DNA of 64,000 bases from Paraburkholderia xenovorans LB400 (GCF_000013645.1 NC_007952.1:248001-312000), one strand, 5' to 3'. Numbered from the stretch's first letter, positions 25,616 to 34,720 are shown. The notes: generated by a model from the letters alone, not told the origin. Numbers and translations: made by a program.

Positions 25616-25919
25616 ATCGTCCTGTTTACCCGAAACGTTGATTTATCTGAACCACCAGACATAGAAGGCCAACCTTGCCGACGTTGCCCTCGTGTAGCCG
25701 GCTTCTCAACTCAATTGCTCTGGATAACTGAGGAGCGGGTTGACTGGTTTTGATGTTACCGAAGGCGTACTCATGCAATGAAAACGCGGCCGAATGAACC
25801 ATAGTATTGGCCGATATCGGCAAGCGTCACGCTTCGTAGAACGGGCAAACACTCACCATGCGCGTCGCATATCATGATGGCAGGCGATAGCTTCTTTCCC
25901 GCCGTTTGCGATGGCAGCG

Positions 25920-25956
25920 AAAAAAAAGAGCCTGCGCTCTGAAAAAGAGGCAGGCT
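25920..25956 (-). terminator. Rho-independent terminator (minus strand)
   Basis: Stem AGCCTGC/GCAGGCT (25950-25956 with 25929-25935), loop of 14 nt, then a run of U on the minus strand (A-run 25920-25927 on the plus strand). It lies about 300 bp downstream of the AraC-type gene at 26257-27240 and would end its transcript. Confidence 0.6.
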
Positions 25957-26256
25957 TAATTCCGAGGTAATGATGGACCCGCTTGCGCGAGCCCGTCAGA
26001 TCATCTTGCTGATGATCTGAATCAAGAATAGGAGAGCGAAGCACTGCCTGCAACGCGCTGGCGGAAGATGCCCCAATTATGGCCAATGCGAATAAGGCCG
26101 CTTCGATATGGGTGACGGAGTGTGCAAACTCTCGCACTCGTCAAGAGTACAAAGTGCGACGGACGGGCACGGCACAGCAGGGAAGGTGTGCGAGCCGGAT
26201 CGGCCTTGGCATGAGCTCCCGTCAAATGCCGATCCGCCGCCCGTGCAGAATGCTTT

Positions 26257-27240
26257 TTACGGCGCTACTTCGTTGCGCATCCGGTAGTCAGTCGGCGTTG
26301 TCGCCAGATACTTCCTGAAAAGCTTCGACAACTGTCCGCCGCTGCCGATACCGCAGCGGCGCGCGATCTTGTCGATCGGCAGACGTGATTCAACGAGCAT
26401 CCGGCAACTCATGTTCAAGCGTGCCTGAAGCAGATAGTCGGAGGGCGTCATGCCGATCTCGCTCTTGAAGCGGCGCAGGAAGTTGCGCTCACTCATCGCG
26501 GCGACCTGCGCCGCGTCGTCGATGGAGATGGGACGGTCGACGTTCGCTTCCAGCCAGCGCGCGGATGCCAGAATCTTCTCGCTGATCTGCGGCGCCGCGC
26601 CAAGCGTGACCGACGAATTGAACGGTGTTTTCGGTTGCGGAGCGATCGACTCGGCAACCTGCTGCGCCAACTCTGCACCGAGATCCTCTTCAACGATGCG
26701 CAATGCCGTCGACACAGCGCCCGGCGTTTCTGTCAGCGACCGGGCCACGGGCAGACCACGCACTTCGCTGCCTGTATAAAGAAGCGGGCAATAGCGGCTT
26801 GGCAGCCCGGCTGCTTGCAGTAGTTGCTGCCCTTCCGCGATCGGGTGCACGATCTCGCTGAACGGATGCCGGCGGCGCAGCCAGTCGCTCAACCGTTCGT
26901 CGCGGCTCGCCTGCTGAACGCCCGCACCGCCGGCAATGAACAACAGGTGCGTGTCGTTCGTACCTCGATGCGACTGCACGTCGTCCGTCCAGACGAACAC
27001 CGATGACGAACTGGCAATGCGCCCGCCCGCGGCGGAAAGCAGCGAGACGTCGTACCGTGTGCGGCCCGATCGCTGCGCGGCGACAAGCGAGTTCGCCTTC
27101 TGGAAAATTTCGATAATTGCTGCAATCGTGGGCAGTGCAAATCCATTGAACAGCGCGATGTCGACGCGAGTCACAGCATTCGTTTGCATCGGCACGGCAC
27201 TTTGCCGCGAGTTAAGCGGCAGAGTTTGTACCAAGTCCAT
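26257..27240 (-). CDS. GlxA-type AraC-family regulator (DJ-1/PfpI + HTH), second copy
   Basis: A 327-residue paralogue of the regulator at 16963. They share blocks such as GGRIASSSSVFVWTD, FIAGGAGVQQASRD and the HTH segments MSERNFLRRFKSEIGMTPSDY and DKIARRCGIGSGGQLSKLFR. The N-terminal DJ-1-like domain again lacks an obvious nucleophile cysteine. The two genes probably arose by duplication and now flank the accessory stretch between them. Upstream there is a 9-bp inverted pair (27314-27322 and 27483-27491). Target genes are unknown; no enzyme operon is adjacent. Confidence 0.88.
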   Translation of the reverse strand: MDLVQTLPLNSRQSAVPMQTNAVTRVDIALFNGFALPTIAAIIEIFQKANSLVAAQRSGRTRYDVSLLSAAGGRIASSSSVFVWTDDVQSHRGTNDTHLLFIAGGAGVQQASRDERLSDWLRRRHPFSEIVHPIAEGQQLLQAAGLPSRYCPLLYTGSEVRGLPVARSLTETPGAVSTALRIVEEDLGAELAQQVAESIAPQPKTPFNSSVTLGAAPQISEKILASARWLEANVDRPISIDDAAQVAAMSERNFLRRFKSEIGMTPSDYLLQARLNMSCRMLVESRLPIDKIARRCGIGSGGQLSKLFRKYLATTPTDYRMRNEVAP

Positions 27241-28002
27241 TTATTTTTCCCCGGAAATGTATGGTCTGCAGAGTCTTCTCCCCAAGACTCCGTCTTTTTC
27301 TTAATGGAGAATGCTATACATTTGATTCTCTTGTCAGTAATTGATGGCCGAATTAGCCAACACATTGGCTGCTGGCGACACTGGCGGCGAGCTAGCTTGC
27401 GGCCATACTGGGCTTCTGATTCGACCCCGGCAAACAGGTAAGAATTAGAAATTGACCGGCCCATGTCCGCAAAGTGGGACGGAATGTATAGTGCAACATT
27501 TTTATCCATTTAGATCCAATGTGGATAATCGGTCGTCAACATCGGTAAATTCAACCGGGCGCCGGGAATATATCAAAAGAATACGTGTAGGGGTTGAGTG
27601 AGCCCAATGGGCTGCATTCGGCCTGTTGCATCACGCGGTGTCAAAAAAGGAGCCGCTCATGGCGTGATTGTCATTGCCTTCGAATTATGGCAATGCGACG
27701 CCTTACCGCCTGGTCATCTCGGACAGAAGTTTTCCGATAACCGCCGTGGGACGGTTCTGATTACAGGAAGAGGTAAAATTGCCCTCGGTCGGTGAGCGGG
27801 TGTTTGCTTGCGACTAGCCTGGCATTCAGGAAAGCATTTTCGCTTTCCTTGAGCACGGGGAAGGCTCTGCATGATGCGAAGCGCAATGATCAGCTCGTTC
27901 ACCGCACTGGCATTGTTGTAGGCGGGTGCGAGACGGAAAAATTTTTAGCAAACGATTGCGCATGAGGCTAAAAAAGCTCTGCACGCGACCGTTAACGGGT
28001 TC
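27241..28002. other. Gene-poor region, 762 bp
   Basis: Upstream of the AraC-type gene. It contains the inverted pair CTATACATT (27314-27322) and AATGTATAG (27483-27491), and an 8-bp hairpin AGGAAAGC/GCTTTCCT at 27828-27849. Short open frames here lack SD sites and coding character. Confidence 0.6.
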
Positions 28003-28188
28003 ATGCACAAACAAGACATCCAGACAATTGTTTCCGCCGCTCGCGAAACAGCCGATGCTATTGTCGGTGCGCGTGAGTGGAAGACGGCCGAAGACGCCAG
28101 CGCGATGTACGACGTGATCTTCTGGGACATGCTCGCCAAGCGATTGCCTGATACGAACATCGCGGATCTGCTGTCCATGTTCGATTAG
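28003..28188 (+). CDS. Small hypothetical protein
   Basis: A 61-residue acidic, helical-looking protein (TIVSAARETADAIVGAREW, MYDVIFWDMLAKRLPDTNIA). Codons after the start are strongly GC at third positions, which supports coding. There is no SD before the ATG at 28003. The same frame stays open and coding-like upstream to a TAG near 27951 (TIAHEAKKALHATVNGF), so the true start may be an upstream non-ATG codon, or the gene may be frameshifted in the A/T run at about 27936-27947. Function unknown. Confidence 0.5.
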   Translation: MHKQDIQTIVSAARETADAIVGAREWKTAEDASAMYDVIFWDMLAKRLPDTNIADLLSMFD

Positions 28189-28294
28189 AGCGTGCGGTCA
28201 ATAAGGCCTGCCTGGCGCGCAACATGCCTTGCATCCGTCGCGCGGCGCGGTTTTGCTCCGCGCCCGTCAATTGGCGTTTCGTGCTTTACGACGC

Positions 28295-28492
28295 CTACTG
28301 TTCGCCAAGACCGACCAGGGAAAAAATCTTGACCACGGACCCTTGCTTCGGTTGATGCTGGCCCTGTTGCTGAATGAACACTTGCATTGCCCGCGTCATC
28401 TCCTGGCCTGAGAGTTTGCGATAAGCGCAGATGTTGTAGGTGACGCCGCGCTGTACGTCCTTGATGAAGTTATCCACGTTCGGTAGCTGCAT
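28295..28492 (-). CDS. Small hypothetical protein
   Basis: A 65-residue protein with a good start: GAGGA lies five bases before the ATG at 28492. The sequence (NVDNFIKDVQRGVTYNICAY, LSGQEMTRAMQVFIQQQGQ) looks like a compact alpha-helical small protein. I do not recognise the family. It is convergent with the small gene at 28003. Confidence 0.55.
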   Translation of the reverse strand: MQLPNVDNFIKDVQRGVTYNICAYRKLSGQEMTRAMQVFIQQQGQHQPKQGSVVKIFSLVGLGEQ

Positions 28493-28584
28493 ACTGTCCT
28501 CGAAAGCGTCACGCGATTTCCCCGCCGGATTCGATCGTCTTTCGCTTACGGCGATCCACAGCGCCGGGTATTCAAAACGTCCAT

Positions 28585-28617
28585 GAAAAAGAACCTGCCG
28601 CCCGAGGGAGCGGCAGG
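28585..28617 (-). terminator. Rho-independent terminator (minus strand)
   Basis: CCTGCCGC (28594-28601) pairs with GCGGCAGG (28610-28617) across an 8-nt loop. On the minus strand the stem is followed by TTCTTTTTC. No protein gene feeding into it from the right is convincing, so it may end an unannotated minus-strand transcript. Confidence 0.5.
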
Positions 28618-30235
28618 CAAAAAAAATCGAGGGGTGGGGTTTGCTTCATAAAGCGCCCCTCGAAAGACCGGAATCGAGTTTAGTCGTTCGAAACAGTCGG
28701 CGGACGCAAGCGGCGGATGGGGTCACGTTCTTGACCGAACAAGACATAAGAAAGAGCGCTCGCGAATAAGTCGGGTCCAAAGAGGTGTTGAATTCGCAGA
28801 ACCGGCGCCGTTTTCGTGAAGGCGCTGGCTCCGTGGAATGGCACGTCGTTTGCATAAGCTCGACTTCCGGACCTTATCCATAACGAGAACCGTCATGCAA
28901 CCCGACCACACCGCGACTGAGTTTGCCCCGCCTCCATCCTTGCTGGCCACGCCGCTGGAAGGCGCCGATGAGAGTACGCCGCAACGGCAGATCGGCGCGT
29001 TGGCACGAGTCACTTTCTGCTTTGCATGGCTATTCGGACTCGAGCCGTTCCTGACCGGTGCCGCCGGCGAGATGCCTCTTTCACGTTCAGATCGCCATTG
29101 ATGTCTAATCGATGCACGAACAGACGTTGAAAGTTTGGTCACGTATCAGGGCAATTTCTACAGCCGGACAAAACATAGGCCAATCAGGACGGTCGCACGG
29201 ATGCCATGAGGTTCAGTGTGCCCGTGCGGAACCGGTGAGTTCGCGCCGGGACCCGTTTGCAGGGATGAAGAGGCGCTGCGCCGGTTGCGACACAAGTCAC
29301 GAGTCACAAGGCCGTGGGCGGTGGTAATTAGGGAAACTCCGTGTGAAAAACGGCACGGCCGTGCCGTTAAATGGACACGGACGGTCGTTCGACGTTTTGC
29401 CGTCCGTTTTCAGCACGGGTTTTGTCACGCGGCGGTCGGCGCCGCATTTCACCTCCGGGCAATGCCCGTGCTGAAGGTTTTTCTCTTCGGCCGCGTGACG
29501 GACGCCTTTAAATGAAGCGAGGTCGCCAGGAATTCAATTCCGGATCAATCCTCCCGGCGCGGTTCTTAATGTCGGCGCCCGCAGAAAGTCAGCGTCACCC
29601 CCAACGCGGCCGTTGGGCGCACGCCGCGCGGCCCGTGCGACCGGCCGCGATTTAACCGCATTAGCGCGCCACATAGAACCGAATCATTGAATTCGCGTTC
29701 TCCGGGCAAAAGAACTTAATGCCCGAGTTCAACGACACCGGTAATTCGCATCACGAATCCACGACCGAATCAACTAAACAAAGTTCCCACTTTTCCAAAA
29801 TAAATTTATCTATTCCGCGTGCATGCAGGATATTGCCCAATTTTCGAGCAATTAGAATCGTTGATTTTTCATTCGGTCCGACCCGATTACGTCAGGATTA
29901 TTAAAACGCTGTTGCATACACACAACTGGCAATATTGAAAAGTTGCAAAATACTTATGACCAGAGCAGGTGCGACAGTCGCTATATTTGCCAATAAATGG
30001 CGTAAAAACAAAGACTTAATGTGTGCGGCAATTGTATTGTTGCGGATTCTGAAAAATCCTGTTGCGTGAATTGCGGACATCCCTATCAGGGTGTCCCCCT
30101 ACACTCACGCTTCGTTTCAAGGGTGCCCGGCTGATCCGGAACGGGTCAGCGAACAGGGCGGCAGTGGGTGCCTGGCACGCACTGCCGAGGCAAGTCCCGC
30201 TCCCCGTGTAAATTTATCGAACAGGAGTCCCACGC
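28618..30235. other. Gene-poor region before the major porin, about 1.6 kb
   Basis: No convincing protein gene. A short frame at 28894-29101 is possible but has weak signals. The interval 29349-29503 is packed with inverted repeats (listed separately). From about 29700 to 30060 base composition turns AT-rich, which probably reflects the regulatory region of the porin at 30236. Confidence 0.6.
29349..29503. repeat. Cluster of interlocking inverted repeats
   Basis: A 20-bp perfect palindrome (AACGGCACGGCCGTGCCGTT, 29349-29368) is followed by ACGGACGG/CCGTCCGT (29377-29384 with 29400-29407), TTCAGCACGGG/CCCGTGCTGAA (29409-29419 with 29465-29475) and GTCACGCGG/CCGCGTGAC (29424-29432 with 29491-29499). 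The last two pairs cross each other, as in a pseudoknot. It may be a small mobile repeat or a structured RNA. Confidence 0.8.
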
Positions 30236-31369
30236 ATGAAAAAGAGTCTAATCGTCGTTGCGGTTGCCGCATCGTTCGCTTCCGTCGCTCACGCACAAAG
30301 CAGTGTCACTCTGTATGGTCTGCTGGACGCTGGCCTGACCTACACCAGCAACGTCAACCACAACTCCAAGTGGGCAGCCGGTAGCGGCGGCATCAACCAA
30401 AGCATGTTCGGCCTGCGCGGTTCGGAAGATCTGGGCAGCGGTCTGAAGGCAGTGTTCACGTTGGAAAGCGGCTTCAACATCAACAACGGCAAGTTCGCTA
30501 ACAACAACGGCATGTTCAACCGTCAGGCGTTCGTCGGCCTGTCGAGCGCGCAATTCGGTACGGTCACGCTGGGCCGTCAATACGACGCAGCTCAAGACTA
30601 CCTGGCACCGCTGACCGCAACGGGCAGCTGGGGCGGCACGTACTTCGCGCACCCGTTCAACAACGACAACCTGAACACGAACGGCGGCTACGCAGTCAAC
30701 AACTCGATCAAGTACGCGAGCGCTAACTACGCTGGCTTCTCGTTCGGCGGCACGTACGGCTTCTCGAACCAGGCTGGCGCATTCGCAAACAACCGCGAAT
30801 ACAGCGTCGGTGCTGCATACCAGTGGCAAGGTCTGCGTTTGGGCGCTGCGTACGCACAGCAGAACAACCCGGGCGCCGGCAACAACGGTGCTTCGGATAG
30901 CTCGTACGTCAACGCACTGGCAGGCAACGTCGGCAACTTCCGTCAGCGTGAATTCGGTGTTGCTGGTTCGTACGCATTCGGCCCGGCAACCGTCGGTCTG
31001 GCATGGACGCAATCGCGTTCGGACAACTTCACGGGCGGTCAGCAATCGCTGCGCGCTAACAACTACGAAGTCAACGGCAAGTACAACGTGACCCCGGCTC
31101 TCGGCCTGGGCGTTGCTTACACGTTCACGGACGGCAAGGGCTACGGCGTTGGCGCGAACGGTGGTTCGGAGTCGGTGCGCTACCACCAGATCGGCCTGCA
31201 GGCTGACTACTCGCTGTCGCGTCGTACGGACGTCTACGCTCAAGCCGTGTACCAGCACGCAATGGGCGACGGCGGTGTCGCTTCGATCTACAGCGGCGAT
31301 ATCACGCAACTGCCTTCGTCGTCGAAGAACCAGACGGCTGCTACGGTCGGTCTGCGTCACCGCTTCTAA
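30236..31369 (+). CDS. Major Gram-negative porin (OmpC-like)
   Basis: A 377-residue outer-membrane porin. The signal peptide MKKSLIVVAVAASFASVAHA is followed by QSSVTLYGLLDAGLTY. Barrel strands such as FGLRGSEDLGSGLKAVFTLE and AFVGLSSAQFGTVTLGRQYD are typical, and the chain ends in phenylalanine (GLRHRF). Codon use is restricted (AAC, GGC, CAG, CGT), as in highly expressed genes, unlike the porin at 14470. The SD is ACAGGAGT, and an ideal terminator follows at 31393. It is a stand-alone gene with a long AT-rich upstream region, so strong and probably regulated expression is expected. Confidence 0.95.
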   Translation: MKKSLIVVAVAASFASVAHAQSSVTLYGLLDAGLTYTSNVNHNSKWAAGSGGINQSMFGLRGSEDLGSGLKAVFTLESGFNINNGKFANNNGMFNRQAFVGLSSAQFGTVTLGRQYDAAQDYLAPLTATGSWGGTYFAHPFNNDNLNTNGGYAVNNSIKYASANYAGFSFGGTYGFSNQAGAFANNREYSVGAAYQWQGLRLGAAYAQQNNPGAGNNGASDSSYVNALAGNVGNFRQREFGVAGSYAFGPATVGLAWTQSRSDNFTGGQQSLRANNYEVNGKYNVTPALGLGVAYTFTDGKGYGVGANGGSESVRYHQIGLQADYSLSRRTDVYAQAVYQHAMGDGGVASIYSGDITQLPSSSKNQTAATVGLRHRF

Positions 31370-31392
31370 GCTTCCACAGAAGCTCGTTGTGC

Positions 31393-31422
31393 AAAAAGGT
31401 GCCGTTCGCGGCACCTTTTTTT
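31393..31422 (+). terminator. Rho-independent terminator of the porin gene
   Basis: GGTGCCG-ttcg-CGGCACC followed by seven T, 24 bp after the porin stop. The stem has the stable UUCG loop. A short A-run before it could let it work in both directions. Confidence 0.92.
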
Positions 31423-31662
31423 ATGCGCGCGCGATTTGATGGCCGGCACTGGCGTAACTGTCCGATGCCGCACGCCTTGCCAGACCCAGGCAGCTCGTCC
31501 CGTTCCAGAAATCGTCCTGCATTTTCCGACGATTGCGCCTCGCCGTCTGACAAGAATTAACCTTCGCGAAAGCGTGCCTGGGTTAGTCTCAAAATCATTG
31601 ATGGATAGACCCTATTTCGTGACGGCGCCAGCAGGTGTGCTGCGGCTGTGCCTTCTTACCGC

Positions 31663-32019
31663 ATGAATACTTTCGCCTCAGAGTCGCGGCTCCACTCGCC
31701 GCCTCATTCGCCGCCCAATTGCGATCTCACGGACGAGCAATGGCATCGCATCACGCCGCTGCTGCCCGAAATGAAGGAGCACGGACCCCGGCGCGGCCGT
31801 CCCAGCATCGATATCCGCTGGGTGGTGAATAGCGTCATGTGGGTGTTGCACGCGCGCGCGCCCTGGAGCGCGATGCCGGAGCGCTACGCGCCGTATCAGA
31901 CCGCGCACCGCTACTATCTGCGCTGGAAGAAATCGGGCGTGCTGGCCAGCATCGTGCTCACGCTGTTCGGGTCCGATGCGATCATGGAGCGGCCTGTCAC
32001 GCGCAGACGCGCCGCCTAG
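31663..32019 (+). CDS. Stand-alone DUF4096 (IS402/IS5-type transposase N-terminal) protein
   Basis: A 118-residue protein containing the N-terminal domain of IS5/IS402-type transposases: LTDEQWHRITPLLPE, then GRPSIDIRWVVNSVMWVLHA and PWSAMPERYAPYQTAHRYYLRW. The DDE catalytic domain that should follow is absent; the frame stops after about 20 unrelated residues. It may be an IS remnant or one of the solo DUF4096 proteins that persist in Burkholderia-type genomes, perhaps as a DNA-binding protein. An in-frame ATG at 31648 is an alternative start. Confidence 0.7.
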   Translation: MNTFASESRLHSPPHSPPNCDLTDEQWHRITPLLPEMKEHGPRRGRPSIDIRWVVNSVMWVLHARAPWSAMPERYAPYQTAHRYYLRWKKSGVLASIVLTLFGSDAIMERPVTRRRAA

Positions 32020-32062
32020 CGCGCTACGTGGGCCGCGGCGTGGCAATGGCAATGGCAAACGA

Positions 32063-32096
32063 AAAGGCTGTCACCGGCATCCCGGTGACAGCCTTT
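32063..32096. terminator. Strong bidirectional terminator
   Basis: A 15-bp perfect stem (AAAGGCTGTCACCGG with its complement) and a CATC loop. On the minus strand it is followed by TTTTCGTTTG and would end the chemoreceptor transcript; on the plus strand TTTCTC follows and would end the DUF4096 transcript. Confidence 0.85.
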
Positions 32097-32140
32097 CTCA
32101 ATTGCAAGCGGTCTTCAGGCGGGCAAGTCTACGACCGCGA

Positions 32141-33700
32141 TCACGCGGCCTCGCCGACCTTGAACACAGCGACGGCATGCCTCAGCCGGTCGGTCTGCTC
32201 ATCGAGCGAACCGGCCGCGGCCGCGGCCTGCTCCACGAGCGCGGCATTGCGTTGCGTCACGTCGTCCATCTGGCGGATCGCGAGATTGACTTCGCCGATG
32301 CCGGAACTCTGCTCCTTCGAAGCCGCGGAGATCTCGTTCATGATGGCCGTCACGCGGCGCACCGCGTCGACCACCTCGCCGATCGTGCTGCCCGCCTTGC
32401 CCGCAAGCGTGGAACCTTCGCCGACCTGGGTGACGGACTGATCGATCAACACCTTGATTTCCCTTGCCGCTGTTGCGCTGCGCTGCGCGAGATTGCGCAC
32501 CTCGCCCGCAACCACCGCGAAGCCGCGGCCTTCTTCACCGGCGCGCGCCGCTTCCACTGCGGCGTTCAGCGCCAGGATATTGGTCTGAAACGCGATACCC
32601 TCGATCACGTTGATGATCTCGCCGATCTTGCGCGAACTGTCGGTGATCCCCGCCATTTTCTCGACCACGTCGTTGACCACCTGGCCGCCGCGCGCGGCGA
32701 CGTCCGAAGCGTCGCGTGCCAGTTCGGATGCGGTCGCCGCGTTGTCGGCGTTCTGCGTGACGGTCTTGGTCAGCTCATCCATGCTGGCGGCGGTCTGCTG
32801 CAATGAAGCCGCCTGTTCCTCGGTACGGCTCGACAGATCCAGGTTGCCCGCGGCGATTTCCTTTGAAGCAATGGTGATTGTCTCAGCCGAGGTCTTGATC
32901 CGCGCGACAGTGGACGCGAGCTGATCGCGCATCTCACGCAACGAGAACAGCAGGCTCGACGTGTCGTCGCGGCGCAAGTCGATGTGCGTGGCGAGATCGC
33001 CGCGCGCGATCTGCATGGCGATCGCGGCAGCCGTGGAAGGCTCGCCGCCAATCGAGCGCGACACGTTGCGCACCACCCGTGAAGCGACGAACGAGACGAT
33101 CACGCCCAGTACCACCAGCATGCCCGCCGAGCGCGCGAGCGTGGCGTAGAACTGTGCCTGGATGTCGTCCATGTAGGCGCCGGCAATGAAGTCCCAGCCC
33201 CACGGGCCGAAGCGCTTCACATAGCCGATCTTCTCGCTGGGCGCCGTTTCGCCGGGCTTCGGCCACCAGTAGCGCAGGTAGCCGGCGCCGGCCGCCGAGC
33301 CGCCGGCCTGGGCGATGTCGTGATACAGCGCGTTGCCTTTGGCGTCGCGAAAGGCGCTCATGTCCTTGCCGTTCAGCTTCGGACTCATGGGATGATCGAT
33401 CATGACCGAATCGCTGCGCACGATCGTCACATAACCGGATGCGCCATAGCGTTGCGCATTGACGCGGGCGATGGCCTGTCGCTTTGCTTCGTCGACGGAG
33501 AGTTTGCCGGCGTCGGCCTGTTTCGCATAATCCGCGACGATCGACGCCGCCATATCGGTGACATCGGCCAGATCCGCGCGCCGTGCGTCCATTTGATCGT
33601 TACGTGCCTCGTACGCGTTGACAACGGTGACGATCAGGAGCGCCGCCCAGCACAGCAGCAGCGGCACCCACAGTTTCTGTTTCAGTGTCAGACGGTTCAT
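32141..33700 (-). CDS. Methyl-accepting chemotaxis protein
   Basis: A 519-residue chemoreceptor. A first membrane helix (LWVPLLLCWAALLIVTVVN) is followed by a periplasmic single-Cache-like domain (YVTIVRSDSVMIDHPM, GYVKRFGPWGWDFIAGAYMD), a second helix (AGMLVVLGVIVSFVASRVV), HAMP and the signalling domain. The hairpin tip is EGIAFQTNILALNAAVEAAR. It lacks the C-terminal pentapeptide for CheR binding. The start at 33700 (MNRLTLKQKLW) fits the first helix; a longer frame upstream has no support. sCache_2 receptors commonly sense small organic acids. Confidence 0.92.
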   Translation of the reverse strand: MNRLTLKQKLWVPLLLCWAALLIVTVVNAYEARNDQMDARRADLADVTDMAASIVADYAKQADAGKLSVDEAKRQAIARVNAQRYGASGYVTIVRSDSVMIDHPMSPKLNGKDMSAFRDAKGNALYHDIAQAGGSAAGAGYLRYWWPKPGETAPSEKIGYVKRFGPWGWDFIAGAYMDDIQAQFYATLARSAGMLVVLGVIVSFVASRVVRNVSRSIGGEPSTAAAIAMQIARGDLATHIDLRRDDTSSLLFSLREMRDQLASTVARIKTSAETITIASKEIAAGNLDLSSRTEEQAASLQQTAASMDELTKTVTQNADNAATASELARDASDVAARGGQVVNDVVEKMAGITDSSRKIGEIINVIEGIAFQTNILALNAAVEAARAGEEGRGFAVVAGEVRNLAQRSATAAREIKVLIDQSVTQVGEGSTLAGKAGSTIGEVVDAVRRVTAIMNEISAASKEQSSGIGEVNLAIRQMDDVTQRNAALVEQAAAAAGSLDEQTDRLRHAVAVFKVGEAA

Positions 33701-33889
33701 TATCGGATTCGACAATACGTTGAGCGAGGAGAGTAGAAAGGGCTGCAATCTGCGCTGCATAGTTCGCATAACGGCGCGAGCGGCGCTTTCTTGATCCTGT
33801 TGCTCGAAAAACAGGCTGACGGGTGGGGACGGCCGCGCGGCGGCAGCGTTCGGAACATGGCCGGGCCGAAGAGCCGGCCGGACGTGGCG

Positions 33890-34636
33890 CTAGATCTGTT
33901 CCCGGCCGAACGCGGTGAGGCGTTCCAGGTCGAGCACATGAATCTGGTTGTACGAAAGACGCAATATCTGCAGGCGCTCGAGGTTTTGCAGCGCCTGATT
34001 GATCCGCTGGCGCGAAACGCCCGCCAGCAAGCCGACTTCTTCCTGCGAAATGGCAAGCGCGCGGCCGGTATCCGGATAGAGATCCGGGTTGAACAGTTGC
34101 GCGAGCGACTGTGCGACGCGCGCGTCGACATCGAGTAGCCGGCTATTCTGGATCGACGCGATGAATTCGCCCATGCGGTTGTTCAGTTGCCGGATCACGA
34201 AACCGGTGAATGGCAGGCTCGACTCCAGCAGCGCATGGAATGTATCCGACGGCACGAACATGACGAGCGAAGGTTGAATTGCCGCAACGTCGTATTTGCG
34301 CAGTTCGCGCTTGATCACGCTGCCTTCGCCGAACCAGCCGCCCGGCGGAACGCCGGACAGCGTGCAACTGCGTCCCGAAGCATTGTAGATGGCCAGTTTG
34401 AGCAGGCCGGAATGCACGCCGATCCAGTAATCCGACGGCTCCTGGCGCCGGGCGATCCACGCGCCGCCTTCCATATGCTCCGCGTGCGCGCTGGCGACCA
34501 CCAGCGCCTGATGCTCCGCGGCGAGTGCGCGAAACCACGCGCAGGTGGCGAACAGGCCCGGCAGGTCGGCGCGCGCGACCCGCTCGCGCCTGTTCGGACG
34601 GGCGTCGGCGGGAGCGGTGAGCGGAGCGTCGTTCAT
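33890..34636 (-). CDS. Crp/Fnr-family transcriptional regulator
   Basis: A 248-residue regulator. Residues about 40-150 form the cyclic-nucleotide-binding-like barrel (GAWIARRQEPSDYWIGVHSG, GVPPGGWFGEGSVIK). The C-terminal winged helix has the recognition segment QEEVGLLAGVSRQRINQALQ. There is no N-terminal Fe-S cysteine cluster, so it is not an FNR oxygen sensor. It is divergent from the acyl-CoA synthetase gene, and a perfect TGTCA-N6-TGACA operator lies between them, so it probably controls both itself and that enzyme. Confidence 0.9.
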   Translation of the reverse strand: MNDAPLTAPADARPNRRERVARADLPGLFATCAWFRALAAEHQALVVASAHAEHMEGGAWIARRQEPSDYWIGVHSGLLKLAIYNASGRSCTLSGVPPGGWFGEGSVIKRELRKYDVAAIQPSLVMFVPSDTFHALLESSLPFTGFVIRQLNNRMGEFIASIQNSRLLDVDARVAQSLAQLFNPDLYPDTGRALAISQEEVGLLAGVSRQRINQALQNLERLQILRLSYNQIHVLDLERLTAFGREQI

Positions 34637-34702
34637 GGCGGCTTGCGGGATAGATGGACGATTTGAGCGAATCGGGGTTCGGAGGCGCCAGGGCGCGCCA
34701 CT

Positions 34703-34720
34703 CTGTCATTTGAATGACAG
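34703..34720. promoter_or_regulatory. Crp/Fnr-type operator
   Basis: CTGTCATT-TG-AATGACAG is a perfect 18-bp palindrome. Its core TGTCA-N6-TGACA has exactly the half-site spacing of CRP sites (TGTGA-N6-TCACA). It sits in the divergent space between the Crp/Fnr gene (start 34636) and the acyl-CoA synthetase gene (start 34802). Confidence 0.7.

Noticed and set aside
25626..25823. 65-codon minus-strand frame before the small membrane protein
   Set aside because: It could be an IS or pseudogene remnant, but has no clear SD and I could not recognise a family, so it is not annotated.
25853..26137. 94-codon minus-strand frame
   Set aside because: It runs through the terminator hairpin at 25920-25956 and lacks coding character.
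27828..27849. Hairpin AGGAAAGC/GCTTTCCT as a terminator
   Set aside because: No U-run follows on either strand and no gene ends there.
28894..29101. Possible 68-codon plus-strand gene
   Set aside because: The SD is weak and the sequence is unfamiliar; the evidence is too thin to list as a gene.
28723..29142. 139-codon minus-strand frame in the gene-poor region
   Set aside because: Composition is serine/arginine-rich without structure, and no start signal is visible.
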